Shown here: piece by piece, positions 8,576 to 17,834 of the stretch
Position numbering within the stretch: the first letter of the stretch is position 1
How the letters are laid out: every line of letters starts with the position of its first letter
The notes under the pieces: generated by a model
What the model saw: only the letters and a program-made list of their open reading frames with translations
Databases searched by the model: none
Told to the model about the DNA's origin: nothing
From: Clostridiales bacterium
GTDB lineage: Bacteria; Bacillota; Clostridia; Oscillospirales; CAG-272
Assembly: GCA_021202555.1 (NCBI GenBank)
Contig: JAJQCT010000011.1
Coordinates: 1 to 64,000 of the forward strand
DNA: 64,000 nt
Direction of reading: 5' to 3'
Made by a program: the position numbers and the translations under genes

Positions 8576-9892
8576 TCAATTTTTTGTAAATGCGGCGATA
8601 TAAAAGCCGTCGGTGCCGTTTTTATGCGGCATGAGCGTTATTTTTCCGTCACTCGCGTCGATTCCGAATACACAAAACGGCGCGGGCGAAAAATCCTTAT
8701 GCTCCGACAGAAATTTATCCGTCACGTCCTCATTTTCCGCGCGGCGAAGCGTGCAGGTTGAATAAACAAGCCGTCCGCCGTCCTTAAGATACCCTGCCGA
8801 CGCTGATAGAATATCATATCCCACACCCGGCAGCTTTTCCGCTGATTTTTCGTCCTTATACCTTATGTCGGGCTTTTTTGAAATCACCCCAAGCCCCGAG
8901 CAGGGAACGTCGCAGAGCACGCGGTCGGCGCGCCCTGAAAGCTTTTCGTCGGGCGATTTGCCGTCATGCGGCTCGGCTTTGATAATGTCAAGCCCCATTC
9001 GCGACGCTCCTGACGCAATTTGCCTGATTTTGCTTTTGCTTATGTCAAAGGCGTGAATTTCGCCCCTGTTTTCCATGTCAACGGCGAGCGAAAAGCTCTT
9101 TCCGCCGGGAGCGGCGCATACATCGACGACAGTATCGCCCGCCCGTGCGCCAAGGGATGCGGCACATATTCTCGATGCCGCGTCCTCGACGAAGAAAAGT
9201 CCCTCGTCATACCCCGCAAATTCAGTTACGTGACCCGACGGAACGTCGAGCATATCTGGCGCGGCTGCGTTTGGTTTGCATTCAATTCCCGCGCCGGCAA
9301 GCCTTTCCGAAAGCGCCGCCTGCGTCGTCCTTACGGTGTTGACGCGAAGCGTCATCGGACGGCGGCGGAAAGTATCCTCAAAAAGAGCTGTTGCCGTATC
9401 CTTTCCGTAATCCTTTATCCACTCCGAGACAATAAACTCGGAAAGGGAATAGCGAATCGAATAATATTCCGCCTCCCCGCATACATCGGGGTCCGGATAA
9501 AACGGCTTGCAGCCGCGTCTCACAGCCTCGCGCAGAACGGCGTTTACAAGCCCCCGTGAGCGCGCGGGCGCGCATGAAACAGTCTCATTCACAGCGGCGT
9601 ATTCCGGAATTTTGTCCGTATACATGAGCTGATAAAGCCCTAATCTGAGCAGCGCCTTTGTTTCGCGGTCAAGCGCGTCGGCGCTCCGCTTTGAAAGCGC
9701 GGAAATCATGTAGTCAAGCGTAAGCTTTCGCTCAACGACACCGTATACGAGCGTCGCCGCGAGGGCTTTATCAAGCACTGACAGCTCCGAGCGGGAAAGC
9801 ATGAGGTCAACCGCGTCGTCGATAAATATCCCCGACGCCTCCCATTTTATGAGCGCGTCCGCCGCCTCACGTCTCGGATTTGACAAATTCAT
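8576..9892 (-). CDS. rsmB: 16S rRNA (C967-C5) methyltransferase RsmB
   Basis: An N-terminal NusB-like RNA-binding domain (NPRREAADALIKW...) is followed by a SAM-dependent methyltransferase domain with VDVCAAPGGKSF and the paired cysteines DVPCSGLG and STCTLRRAENE. It is about 438 residues from the ATG at 9892, which matches family N-termini. An in-frame extension to 9919 exists. The gene overlaps the end of fmt by 26 bp and the start region of rlmN. Confidence 0.94.
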   Translation of the reverse strand: MNLSNPRREAADALIKWEASGIFIDDAVDLMLSRSELSVLDKALAATLVYGVVERKLTLDYMISALSKRSADALDRETKALLRLGLYQLMYTDKIPEYAAVNETVSCAPARSRGLVNAVLREAVRRGCKPFYPDPDVCGEAEYYSIRYSLSEFIVSEWIKDYGKDTATALFEDTFRRRPMTLRVNTVRTTQAALSERLAGAGIECKPNAAAPDMLDVPSGHVTEFAGYDEGLFFVEDAASRICAASLGARAGDTVVDVCAAPGGKSFSLAVDMENRGEIHAFDISKSKIRQIASGASRMGLDIIKAEPHDGKSPDEKLSGRADRVLCDVPCSGLGVISKKPDIRYKDEKSAEKLPGVGYDILSASAGYLKDGGRLVYSTCTLRRAENEDVTDKFLSEHKDFSPAPFCVFGIDASDGKITLMPHKNGTDGFYIAAFTKN

Positions 9893-10847
9893 TTGAAAGT
9901 ATGTCGCCGAGCGCCACACGGCGCCCGTTTATGAGGTCTGCCGCAGTCATTCGGCGACCGCCCTCCGGCTGGCAGCTTAATATCTCAATCGAACCCCTGC
10001 CGCACTTCACGCGCACCCTGCCGCCCGACAGCGACAATATCTCGCCGGCTTTTCCGGCACCGTTGTTTTCGCCGGCACCGTTGTTTTCGCTGCCCTCGGC
10101 GACGGCGCACGATATGATTTTGAGAAGCTTTCCGTTCTTTGTGTGCGTATATGCAAGTGGCATCGGCGAGAGCGCGCGTATTTTGCGCGATACCTCGTCG
10201 GCGGATTTTGAAAAATCAAGCGCCATATCGGCGTTTTCAATTTTCGCGGCGTATGTCGCGCCGTCATTCGGCTGCGGCGTGCGCGTGAGAGCGCCGCTCT
10301 CAAGCCCCGCGACAAGCTCATATACTCCGTCAGCGCCCGCTTCGGCGAGCTTATCGTGAATCGTGCCGAAATCGTCCGCGTCTTCAATTGGCACGCGGCG
10401 CGAAAAAATCATATCCCCCGTGTCAAGCCCCGCGTCCATATACATAAACGTGACGCCCGTCTCGCGCTCGCCGTCCATTATCGCCCGCTGTATGGGCGCG
10501 GCGCCGCGATATTTCGGCAAAAGGGACGCGTGAATGTTGATGCATCCGTAAGTCGGGAACGAAAGCACGTTTTCGGGGAGAATTTTTCCGTAAGCGGCGA
10601 CGAGAATAAGCTCTGGCGACAGCTCGGAGAGAAGCGCCGCAAATTCATCGCCGCGAACTTTGTCGGGCTGGTAAACGGAAAGACCCAGACTTTCAGCACA
10701 AACCTTCACGGGAGGCGGCGTCAGCGTATATCCGCGCCCCTTCGGCTTGTCGCCCTGCGTCACAACGCCGACGACGTCTGTACACTTTGAAAGCGAGATG
10801 AGAGCCTTTGCCGCAAAATCGGGTGTTCCCATAAAAAGAGATTTCAT
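9867..10847 (-). CDS. fmt: Methionyl-tRNA formyltransferase
   Basis: This enzyme formylates initiator Met-tRNA. It is 326 residues and shows MGTPDFA at the start, the central catalytic NIHASLLPKYRGAAPIQ and the C-terminal OB domain with LIKI-type segments (KLLKIISCAV). An oddity is a short insertion in the C-terminal domain made of two tandem 18-bp repeats that encode ENNGAG twice (10054-10089). The gene overlaps def by 4 bp (ATGA), so the formylation and deformylation enzymes are co-translated. Confidence 0.95.
   Translation of the reverse strand: MKSLFMGTPDFAAKALISLSKCTDVVGVVTQGDKPKGRGYTLTPPPVKVCAESLGLSVYQPDKVRGDEFAALLSELSPELILVAAYGKILPENVLSFPTYGCINIHASLLPKYRGAAPIQRAIMDGERETGVTFMYMDAGLDTGDMIFSRRVPIEDADDFGTIHDKLAEAGADGVYELVAGLESGALTRTPQPNDGATYAAKIENADMALDFSKSADEVSRKIRALSPMPLAYTHTKNGKLLKIISCAVAEGSENNGAGENNGAGKAGEILSLSGGRVRVKCGRGSIEILSCQPEGGRRMTAADLINGRRVALGDILSNEFVKSET
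10054..10089. repeat. Two tandem 18-bp repeats inside fmt
   Basis: The 18-bp unit CCGGCACCGTTGTTTTCG occurs twice without interruption. It keeps the frame and adds six residues per copy to Fmt, so copy number could change without breaking the gene. Confidence 0.9.
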
Positions 10848-11353
10848 TTCTCGTCCCTGTCCGTATCTTCTTCTTCTTCTTCTTCAAGCTCGTCGTCCTC
10901 GACGACGCGCACGAATACGCCTTTGTCGATGTAGAGCTTTCCGTCGAGATGGTCGATTTCATGGCAGAGGGCGCGGGCTAAAAGCCCCTCGCCGTGATAT
11001 TCGCGCATTTCTCCCTCGCGGTCGAGCGCCTTGACTGTCACCTTCGCCGGTCGGCGTGTGATTCCCCACTGACCGGGAATTGAAAGACATCCCTCAGTTT
11101 CGAGCTGCTCGCCCTCTTTTTCGGTTATTATCGGATTTATAAGCTCGATAAGCCCCGACTCCTCCGTTTCGATTATTACGACGCGGCGCAGAATACCCAC
11201 CTGCGGCGCGGCAAGCCCGCAGCCGTTGGCGCGGTGAAGCGTGTCCTTCATGTCGTCCAGAAGCGTCTTTATCCGCGGAGTTATCGCGTCAACGGGACGG
11301 CAGTGCGTGCGGAGCACGGGATCGCCGACCTCTCGTATTTTCAAATAAGCCAT
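10844..11353 (-). CDS. def: Peptide deformylase
   Basis: This metalloenzyme removes N-formyl groups from new proteins. All three motifs are visible: GCGLAAPQVG, EGCLS and HEIDHLDG, carrying the metal-binding Cys and two His. It is 169 residues. The C-terminus ends in a run of glutamates (DDELEEEEEEDTDRDEK) encoded by a TTC trinucleotide tract (minus strand GAA/GAG). It sits between priA and fmt, the classical Firmicutes order. Confidence 0.96.
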   Translation of the reverse strand: MAYLKIREVGDPVLRTHCRPVDAITPRIKTLLDDMKDTLHRANGCGLAAPQVGILRRVVIIETEESGLIELINPIITEKEGEQLETEGCLSIPGQWGITRRPAKVTVKALDREGEMREYHGEGLLARALCHEIDHLDGKLYIDKGVFVRVVEDDELEEEEEEDTDRDEK

Positions 11354-11378
11354 ATATTATATTGCTCCCTATAGTTTT

Positions 11379-13910
11379 CTATAATGAATTTGGATTGAAA
11401 TCGATTGAAATTCCCACGCGCCGCACAACCTTGGCGGAGCAGGTCTTTATGATTTCCGTAAACATCTCGCGCGTGCGGCGCGAAAGACGGCATTTGCACA
11501 CTATACGCATACGGAATTTTCCGTTCAGCTTATATATCGGCGCCTCAAACGGACCGAACATCACAAACGCGACGTCCTTATATTTTGTCTTTGAGAGAAG
11601 CTTTATCCTGTCTGACACGCGCAGTATCGCCGCCGAAAGCTCGCCCTCATCCTCGCTGACAGCCGTCAGAACGGCAATGTCGCAGAACGGCGGGAACTGA
11701 TACGCGCGGCGAAGCGCGATTTCATTTTCGTAAAAGCCCTCGTAATCCTGCGCCGCCGCAAACGTGAGCGTTTCGCTTTCGGGCGTGTATGTCTGAATTA
11801 CCGCTCGACCCGCGGCGTCCGCCGTTCGTCCCGAACGCCCGACGACCTGCGTTATGAGCGAAAATGTGCGCTCTCCCGCGCGGTAATCGTCAAGATAAAG
11901 CGAGGATTCGGCGAGCAGCACGCCGACAAGCGTGACATCGGGAAAATCATGTCCCTTTGTGACCATCTGCGTGCCGATTAAAATATCAGCCTCATGGCGA
12001 CCGAACGTGCCGAGAATATCGCTGTAGGACGATTTTGTGCGCGTCGTGTCCGCATCCATTCTAAGGATTTTCGCCGTCGGAAAAAGCTCCGACAGCTCCT
12101 GCTCGACGCGCTGCGTCCCCCAGCCCATGTAATATAAATCGGGGCTTCCGCATTCGGGACAGACGGAAGGGGAGGACGTTTTATATCCGCAGTAATGGCA
12201 CATGAGATGCCCTGCCGAGATATGCTCGTCTCTGTATTCGTCGCGCGTTTCCGTTGAATTTACGCGCCTTTTTGCGTGATATGTCAGGGCGACGCTGCAT
12301 TTTGGACATGAAACGACGGCGCCGCAGCGGCGGCACGAGAGAAAATTGTTGTATCCGCGGCGGTTTAAGAATAAAATCGCCTGCTTGCCCGCAGAAAGCG
12401 TCTTTTGAATCTCACCTTCAAGCAGCATTCCTATCGGGGATGTGCTGTCGGGGCGCCTGTCTTTCCTCATGTCGGAAATTATTACCTCGGGGAGCCTTGC
12501 GCCCCCATATCGCTCGCCAAGCTTGATGAGCGAATAATTCCCGTTTACGGCTTTGTAATATGACGTGAGCGACGGGGTCGCGCTTGAAAGCAGCATGAGC
12601 GCCTTATTCGCTGCGCAGCGGTAGCGAGCCACGTCGTGAGCGGAGTATTTCGGCGATTCCTCCGATTTGTAAGTATGCTCCTGCTCCTCGTCGATGACAA
12701 TCATGCCGAGATTTTTTACGGGCGCGAACACGGCGCTTCTGGTGCCGATAACAATATCCGCGCCGCCCGAATTTATGCGTCTCCATGCGTCGGCGCGCTC
12801 GCCGACAGAGAGGGATGAATGAAGAACGGCGACCCGCTCCCCGTAATTCGAGCAGAAAATTTTCACGGTCTGAGGCGTAAGCGCGATTTCGGGGACGAGA
12901 ACTATGACGGAGCGCCCGTCGCCCGTCACCTCGTCAATCATCGCGCGTATAACGGAGGTTTTGCCGCTTCCCGTAACGCCGAAAAGAAGCGCCGCCTTGG
13001 CCTCGCCGCTTCTGTAAAGCGCGCGAAGCGAGGAAAAGCATTCATTCTGCTTTTCCGAAAGCGAAAGCTTCGTCGCAGAGCTCATATCATATCCCGCAAA
13101 GGGATTTCTCCATGCGCTCTTCTCCGTCAGCTTTATATATCCCGCGTCGGAAAGCTGGCGAAGCTGCACGCCAACGGGACCGAGCGCTCCCTTCAGCTCA
13201 TCGGACAAAGCCTTGCCCTCATGAAGCGAAAGATAGCGAAGAATTTCACGCGAGCGGACGGAGCGCATTTTTTTGCCGCCCGTGCCGTCTGCGGCGGTGA
13301 GCGCCTCATCAGTTGATACTGCAAGCTCCGCCGTCACCGTTTTTGGCGTACCCGTGGGATTTTTAATTTCCGCTCCGCGCTTTATAAGCCCGTGCTTTAT
13401 GAGAGCCGCCAGAAGCTCCGACAGCTCGGCGGATTCTTCAAATTCCGAGCGCAGCGCCTCGCGTGTAGCCACACCGCGAGATTTAATGAACGAATAAAGA
13501 TAAAGCGCCTTCGGGGAGAGGGTCGGCGATGAGGACGGATCGACCTCAGTCACCTCAAACGTGTCAGTGACGCGCGACAAAACCCCCTGCGGAATCATCG
13601 CGCGAACGGCATCCCCGAAGGTGGAGATTGTGCGGTCGCTTATATATCCGCAAAGCCCGAGCATTTCGTCCGTGAGAGACACGGAATCGTTGATAACGCT
13701 TATTATCGGCTTGCATTCCTTGACGTCCGCCTTGCCCGATACGGAAAAAACAACTCCCTTTTTCCTGCGGTTGCCCCCGCCGAAGGGAACGATGACAAAC
13801 ACCCCGGGACGCACGCTTCCCATAAGCTCGCGCGGAATGAAATACGTGTATTCGCGGTCGGCGCTTACGGGAATCTCAAGGATGAAAACGCCCGCGTATT
13901 CGTCGCTCAT
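11379..13910 (-). CDS. priA: Primosomal protein N' (replication restart helicase)
   Basis: PriA of 843 residues reloads the replisome at stalled forks. The N-terminal DNA 3'-end-binding domain (EIPVSADREYTYFIP) precedes a helicase core with the Walker A motif GVTGSGKT (~330), a DEEQ box (VIDEEQEHTYK), and two zinc-binding clusters of cysteine pairs (CRRCG, CPKC, CHYCG, CPECG) inserted between the helicase lobes. The C-terminal domain is complete. It lies between rpoZ and def; the coaBC gene often found next to it is not here. Confidence 0.96.
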   Translation of the reverse strand: MSDEYAGVFILEIPVSADREYTYFIPRELMGSVRPGVFVIVPFGGGNRRKKGVVFSVSGKADVKECKPIISVINDSVSLTDEMLGLCGYISDRTISTFGDAVRAMIPQGVLSRVTDTFEVTEVDPSSSPTLSPKALYLYSFIKSRGVATREALRSEFEESAELSELLAALIKHGLIKRGAEIKNPTGTPKTVTAELAVSTDEALTAADGTGGKKMRSVRSREILRYLSLHEGKALSDELKGALGPVGVQLRQLSDAGYIKLTEKSAWRNPFAGYDMSSATKLSLSEKQNECFSSLRALYRSGEAKAALLFGVTGSGKTSVIRAMIDEVTGDGRSVIVLVPEIALTPQTVKIFCSNYGERVAVLHSSLSVGERADAWRRINSGGADIVIGTRSAVFAPVKNLGMIVIDEEQEHTYKSEESPKYSAHDVARYRCAANKALMLLSSATPSLTSYYKAVNGNYSLIKLGERYGGARLPEVIISDMRKDRRPDSTSPIGMLLEGEIQKTLSAGKQAILFLNRRGYNNFLSCRRCGAVVSCPKCSVALTYHAKRRVNSTETRDEYRDEHISAGHLMCHYCGYKTSSPSVCPECGSPDLYYMGWGTQRVEQELSELFPTAKILRMDADTTRTKSSYSDILGTFGRHEADILIGTQMVTKGHDFPDVTLVGVLLAESSLYLDDYRAGERTFSLITQVVGRSGRTADAAGRAVIQTYTPESETLTFAAAQDYEGFYENEIALRRAYQFPPFCDIAVLTAVSEDEGELSAAILRVSDRIKLLSKTKYKDVAFVMFGPFEAPIYKLNGKFRMRIVCKCRLSRRTREMFTEIIKTCSAKVVRRVGISIDFNPNSL

Positions 13911-13928
13911 ATTTTTTGAAAAGCGCCC

Positions 13929-14285
13929 TTACTCCGCAACACGCACGTCGGGAATATCGGGATTGACCGCTTCGCTGTGGTCGGGGTTGCCCGTGAGATT
14001 TTCGACGGAAATATCCCCCTCGCCGTCGGTGACGACCTTGAATTCCCCTGCCGCGAGCCTTGTAATCGCGCTCTTGACAGCCTTTTCATCGCGAAATTCG
14101 CGTCTTATCATTGAGACGAGCGATCTGTCCGTCGCTTTGTTCGCGATAAGCGTCTCGGCGTATTCGCGCTGCTTGACATATTCGTTTGTGACAAGACGCG
14201 CGCATTTTGCCGTCGCGATGACGAGCGAATAGCGGTTGAAACGACCGCGCGTCAGCTCCTCGATTGAAGGTGAAATCATTGACAT
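13929..14285 (-). CDS. rpoZ: RNA polymerase omega subunit
   Basis: A 118-residue protein matches omega in its first ~70 residues: MISPSIEEL, then NRYSLVIATAKCARLV and a later KAVKSAITRLAAGEFKV. Omega assists beta-prime folding and ppGpp-linked control. The C-terminal ~40 residues (DGEGDISVENLTGNPDHSE...) are an acidic extension beyond the usual core. It lies between remA and priA. An AGGAG precedes the ATG pair at 14285/14279. Confidence 0.88.
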   Translation of the reverse strand: MSMISPSIEELTRGRFNRYSLVIATAKCARLVTNEYVKQREYAETLIANKATDRSLVSMIRREFRDEKAVKSAITRLAAGEFKVVTDGEGDISVENLTGNPDHSEAVNPDIPDVRVAE

Positions 14286-14320
14286 TGAATTTATGCTCCT
14301 TTATTATGAAAATATACGTA

Positions 14321-14569
14321 TTATTCGTTCTCGGACGCCGCGTTTATGCGCGCGGAGAGCGTTTCTGCCGTCAGCGCCGACAAAATGATGTGGTCGCTGT
14401 CGGTGATTATAACGGAAAGCGTCTTTTTGCCGCAGGTGGCGTCAATCGCACGTCCCGCCTCCTTGCTTTCGCCTATAAGCCTTTTCGCGGGCGCGGTATC
14501 GCTGCCGATAACGGCGATTATATGCTCCCTTGACACGAAATTTCCGTAGCCTATGTTGACAAGTGTCAT
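14321..14569 (-). CDS. remA: RemA-family (DUF370) DNA-binding regulator
   Basis: This 82-residue protein shows MTLVNIGYGNFVSREHIIAV, then KRLIGESKEAGRAIDATCGK and VIITDSDHIILSAL, the RemA/DUF370 signature. In Bacillus, RemA activates biofilm-matrix and osmoprotection genes. The frame is open to an ATG at 14587 that overlaps the yicC stop. The ATG at 14569 gives the family N-terminus and has GGGGGA upstream, so I prefer it. In most Firmicutes gmk follows remA; here rpoZ follows directly. Confidence 0.88.
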   Translation of the reverse strand: MTLVNIGYGNFVSREHIIAVIGSDTAPAKRLIGESKEAGRAIDATCGKKTLSVIITDSDHIILSALTAETLSARINAASENE

Positions 14570-14586
14570 ATTCGGAAATTCCCCCA

Positions 14587-15474
14587 TTATGCGAGATTCT
14601 GAATCTGCTCGCGCAGCTTCTCGATTGCGCATTTCACATCGACCACGAGACGCGCGAGGGATGTGTTTTGCGATTTCGAGCCTATTGTGTTCGTTTCGCG
14701 GTTCATTTCCTGAACGAGAAAATCAAGCTTGCGCCCGACAGCGTCCTCGCCCGAAAGAATATCGCGGAACGCGGCAATATGCGAGGTGAGGCGCACGACC
14801 TCCTCGTCAACAGCCGTCTTGTCGGCGAAAATCGCAGCCTCCGTCAGGATACGCTGCTCGCTTATCTCAACGTCAGCCGACGCGATGAGAGCCTTGATGC
14901 GCTCCGTAAGCTTTGACGGATATTCCTTCATTTCCGTCTCGGAAATCGATTTTATCTCGCCGACGGCGCCCTCGATAAATACGAGCTTTTCTTCCATGTC
15001 GGCGGCGAGCCTCTCGCCCTCCGCGCGGCTCATAGAAAGATATGCGTCAATTGCACGGTCAAGCGTCTCCTTTATCGCCTCCCACTCCGCGTCGAGGTCG
15101 TCCTCAGGGGAGGAAACGATGAACAGGTCGTGATACGCGGCGACGCGCGAGACGGTGATGTCGTCGGCAAGACCGAATTCGTCGCGAAGCTCATGAAGCG
15201 CCTTCACGTAGGACTCGGACAGCGATTTGTCAAGCGAAACCGTGACGCCCTTTGCCTCGTATATATCAACGCCGAGGAAAACGTCAAGCTTTCCCCTCAC
15301 GATTCCACGCTTTGCGATATGCTCCTTTATGAGCGGCTCGGAAAATCCGTACCCGCGCGGGTATTTCACGCCAACGTCGAGAAACCGCCCGTTTACGCTT
15401 TTGATTTCAACGGTATATCTTTTCCCGCCGATATTCCCGACGGCGCGACCGAACGCGGTCATTGATGTTATCAT
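14587..15474 (-). CDS. yicC: YicC-family endoribonuclease
   Basis: About 295 residues starting MITSMTAFGRA, the hallmark YicC N-terminus. The C-terminal domain (DUF1732) ends GSKSQNTSLARLVVDVKCAIEKLREQIQN. Family members are recently recognised RNases; the E. coli member acts on the small RNA RyhB. The start chosen is the ATG at 15474 with AGGAG 8 nt upstream, although the frame runs on to 15501. The stop overlaps the possible upstream ATG of remA. Confidence 0.93.
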   Translation of the reverse strand: MITSMTAFGRAVGNIGGKRYTVEIKSVNGRFLDVGVKYPRGYGFSEPLIKEHIAKRGIVRGKLDVFLGVDIYEAKGVTVSLDKSLSESYVKALHELRDEFGLADDITVSRVAAYHDLFIVSSPEDDLDAEWEAIKETLDRAIDAYLSMSRAEGERLAADMEEKLVFIEGAVGEIKSISETEMKEYPSKLTERIKALIASADVEISEQRILTEAAIFADKTAVDEEVVRLTSHIAAFRDILSGEDAVGRKLDFLVQEMNRETNTIGSKSQNTSLARLVVDVKCAIEKLREQIQNLA

Positions 15475-15490
15475 TGAAGTCTCCTTATTT

Positions 15491-16015
15491 TTATTTGACA
15501 AATCCGCTTTTTTTGAGAATCTGCCTGTATTTTCTGATATAAAGATATATCATCCGCGTCGCAAGAATGTCGGCGAGCACAAATGCCGCGTTTGCGACAA
15601 TTATTGTCGCCGCCTCGATATAAAAGGCGTCATATTCGACGAGAAGAATGTATTTGCTTATCGCGAGCGATGCGGCAAGCACTATGTTGAACGAGATAAG
15701 CTTTATCGCCCAGACAAGCACTCGGTTTTTGATTTTTTCGATTCTGATTTTGAGAATAGGGTAATACCCGACGTAAACGAGAAAAAGCAGCGCCGCAAAT
15801 TTTTCGGGGCAGATTAAAAGCGAAATTATCGAGGTCGCGGCGTAAACCATAAGTCCGGTGCCAAGTCCGTACTCAATGTAGACGAAAAGCACGGCGAAGG
15901 CTGAAATAACCGAGGCTGTAAGTGAAAAAATATCCGTTGCCGCGCCGATATACATGAGCGCGCAGGCGAGCGCCGTTATGACGCCGCAAAGAGTTATGCG
16001 CCTTGTGTTTCTCAT
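15491..16015 (-). CDS. Integral membrane protein, possible ECF-type S component
   Basis: This 174-residue protein is mostly hydrophobic with about five to six membrane segments, starting MRNTRRITLCGVITALACAL. The pattern of RR/K followed by a first helix with small residues resembles substrate-binding subunits of ECF vitamin transporters and related DUF2232-like proteins, but no substrate signature is visible. It lies 4 bp after the DnaJ-domain gene and just before yicC, so it is co-transcribed with housekeeping genes. The function is not assignable from sequence alone. Confidence 0.7.
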   Translation of the reverse strand: MRNTRRITLCGVITALACALMYIGAATDIFSLTASVISAFAVLFVYIEYGLGTGLMVYAATSIISLLICPEKFAALLFLVYVGYYPILKIRIEKIKNRVLVWAIKLISFNIVLAASLAISKYILLVEYDAFYIEAATIIVANAAFVLADILATRMIYLYIRKYRQILKKSGFVK

Positions 16016-16019
16016 TCCG

Positions 16020-16676
16020 TCAGCAGCGCCCGCCTCTGCCGCAAAGACAGTTGCAGAGCAGATTTAAGAGAATCATGTTGGAGCACCAGTTGCACGTCTG
16101 CGTGCATTCGTCAGACGTGCCGCTCGACGGCGCGTATCCGCGCCCGTATGAGGACGCGCCGCTCTTCATTCTGTCGCGAAGCTCCGAGTATTCTGCGTTC
16201 GATGGGTCAAGATAGCAGGCGCGCTCGACCGCGCGAAGCGCGTCCGAATAGCGCCCGTACCCGAGATAAAGCACGCAGCCGTAAAGATAATTCCATTCGG
16301 CGCCGCGCTCCCCGTCGGGAACCGTCATCAAAAGCCGCTCCGCCTCGCGGTAGCTGTAGCTGTTTATAAGACGGCGGATGTTTGCGTAAAACGCATTGCC
16401 GGAATCGCTCCCGCTCCATGAGCCGCTGCCGCTGTAGCTGCCTTCGCTGCTGTCGTCATACGCGTATGCATAGCCCGAGCCGCCCGACGACCGTTCCTTC
16501 TGGATGTTGTCGTATGCCTCGTTTATCTCCTTCATTTTTTCCTCTACGAGGTCGGAGAGCGGGCTGTCCGCGTAATTGTCGGGATGATATTTTTTCGCAA
16601 GCTCATAATACGCCTTTTTGATTTCGGCGTCGCTCGCGTCGCGTGATACTCCAAGTACCTTATAAGGATCCTTCAA
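16020..16676 (-). CDS. J-domain protein with TPR-like middle and Cys-rich tail
   Basis: The N-terminal 65 residues are a J domain ([20 protein letters not shown], then the essential HPD in KYHPDN). A Ser/Gly/Tyr-rich linker and a TPR-like segment ([24 protein letters not shown]...[18 protein letters not shown]) follow. The end is cysteine-rich ([10 protein letters not shown]...[11 protein letters not shown]). It lacks the G/F and zinc domains of true DnaJ, so it is a specialised co-chaperone for DnaK. The start is TTG at 16676 with GGGGGAA upstream, overlapping the end of the DUF5685 gene by 17 bp. These two families are neighbours in many Clostridia. Confidence 0.85.
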   Translation of the reverse strand: MKDPYKVLGVSRDASDAEIKKAYYELAKKYHPDNYADSPLSDLVEEKMKEINEAYDNIQKERSSGGSGYAYAYDDSSEGSYSGSGSWSGSDSGNAFYANIRRLINSYSYREAERLLMTVPDGERGAEWNYLYGCVLYLGYGRYSDALRAVERACYLDPSNAEYSELRDRMKSGASSYGRGYAPSSGTSDECTQTCNWCSNMILLNLLCNCLCGRGGRC

Positions 16677-17595
16677 TCTGTGTTCCCCCGATTTTCCGAT
16701 TTTTATTCTTCCTCATTCCGCCCTCGTAAAGAATGCGCCTTGCCGTATCGGGCATTCCGAGATAAAGAATGTTTTTGACTATTTCAAGCGTTTCGGGATA
16801 CCCGCCCGGCGGCAGCTCAATAAGCTCAGCGGCACCCGCCGCGCGCGACAGCTCAAGCTTCACGGACGATAAAATCGCCGCCTTAGCCGTATCCGAAAAG
16901 ACCCCGCCGTGAATCTCGTCTCGCCAGAGAGACGCTATGGGGTTCCATCTTCCCGCCTTAATGTCCTCGCTCACGTCGTCGGCGGCGTCGGCTATGTAAA
17001 TGAACCGCCCGCACCCGCGTCCGATTTCACGCAGAATTCGTTCATCCTTCTCCGCCGACGCTCCGAACGCGAATATCTCGCCCAGCGCCTCGCCGAAAAT
17101 TGACGCGCATATATCGACTGATTCGGGCTTTTGTGCCTCTGCCTCGTATAGCTCTGTAAGCAAATTGCATAGCGACGCTTCAAGCTCCTCCGACACGCCT
17201 GAGCGCGCCGTTCTGCGGGCGGCAATTCCCGCCGACATTTTTGCGAAAAGCCTCGCCCTGCCGCGCTCATCCTTCGCGTCGTCCTCGAACTTCAGCTCAA
17301 CCAGAAGCGACGATACGCCTGCCGCATACCTCAGCTCGTCTCCGTCCTCCATTATGTGGCGGCGGTCGAGCCGCAGCGGATTTACGCCGCACCGGCGCAG
17401 GCTTATGTCGTATCTTTCGCCAAAGACGGCGAGCCTTGTCAGCGCGAGAAAAACCATATCGTATGAAAGCGTGAGCGTTGAGAGCCTGCCGGTCAGCGAA
17501 TTCATTGAACGGCAAAGCCCGCAGTAAACTGAGCGATAAAATTCCTCCTCGCGCAGCCGCAGCTCCGAGGTCATGGGCTTGACATAACCGAACAC
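16660..17595 (-). CDS. DUF5685 family protein
   Basis: About 311 residues, helical, starting [20 protein letters not shown] and continuing YRSVYCGLC, which is the family N-terminus. A frame-open ATG at 17613 exists, but GGAGG sits ~9 nt before the GTG at 17595 and the latter reproduces the family start. Conserved acidic motifs ([22 protein letters not shown]) look like the metal-binding DDxxD of isoprenoid-synthase-like folds. The role is unknown. It is co-transcribed with the J-domain gene. Confidence 0.8.
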   Translation of the reverse strand: MFGYVKPMTSELRLREEEFYRSVYCGLCRSMNSLTGRLSTLTLSYDMVFLALTRLAVFGERYDISLRRCGVNPLRLDRRHIMEDGDELRYAAGVSSLLVELKFEDDAKDERGRARLFAKMSAGIAARRTARSGVSEELEASLCNLLTELYEAEAQKPESVDICASIFGEALGEIFAFGASAEKDERILREIGRGCGRFIYIADAADDVSEDIKAGRWNPIASLWRDEIHGGVFSDTAKAAILSSVKLELSRAAGAAELIELPPGGYPETLEIVKNILYLGMPDTARRILYEGGMRKNKNRKIGGTQIEGSL

Positions 17596-17628
17596 CTGTA
17601 TTCGCCTCCGCATACGTATTCACCCTAT

Positions 17629-17657
17629 ACTATACCACATTTGCGGAGGATTTTCAA
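17629..17657 (-). promoter_or_regulatory. Promoter of the 17.6-to-14 kb minus-strand run
   Basis: Minus-strand TTGAAA (17652-17657), 17-bp spacer, TATAGT (17629-17634). The predicted transcript start leaves a short leader of ~25 nt before the GTG at 17595. Confidence 0.75.
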
Positions 17658-17761
17658 GCGAATATAATGAACAAAACCCGATGGGCGAAAGAAAATTATA
17701 CGAATATTCGCGTCCCGCGACTTTCTCGACATTTTTCGCGTAGAAATTTTGCAAAAAGGTA

Positions 17762-17790
17762 TTGTAAGGCAATGCATAATGTGATAAAAT
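17762..17790 (+). promoter_or_regulatory. Candidate promoter of truncated comM copy
   Basis: TTGTAA 17762-17767, 17-bp spacer, TAAAAT 17785-17790. The -10 region (AATGTGATAAAAT) recurs before the full comM copy near 20105-20117, so the duplicated segment includes promoter sequence. Confidence 0.6.
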
Positions 17791-17834
17791 TACAGTATCT
17801 TTCGGATGACCTGACATGAAATGAGGTGTTTTTT

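Noticed and set aside
4977..17595. Plus-strand genes within the housekeeping run
   Set aside because: The plus-strand open frames there are overlapped by well-supported minus-strand genes and lack ribosome sites and recognisable domains.
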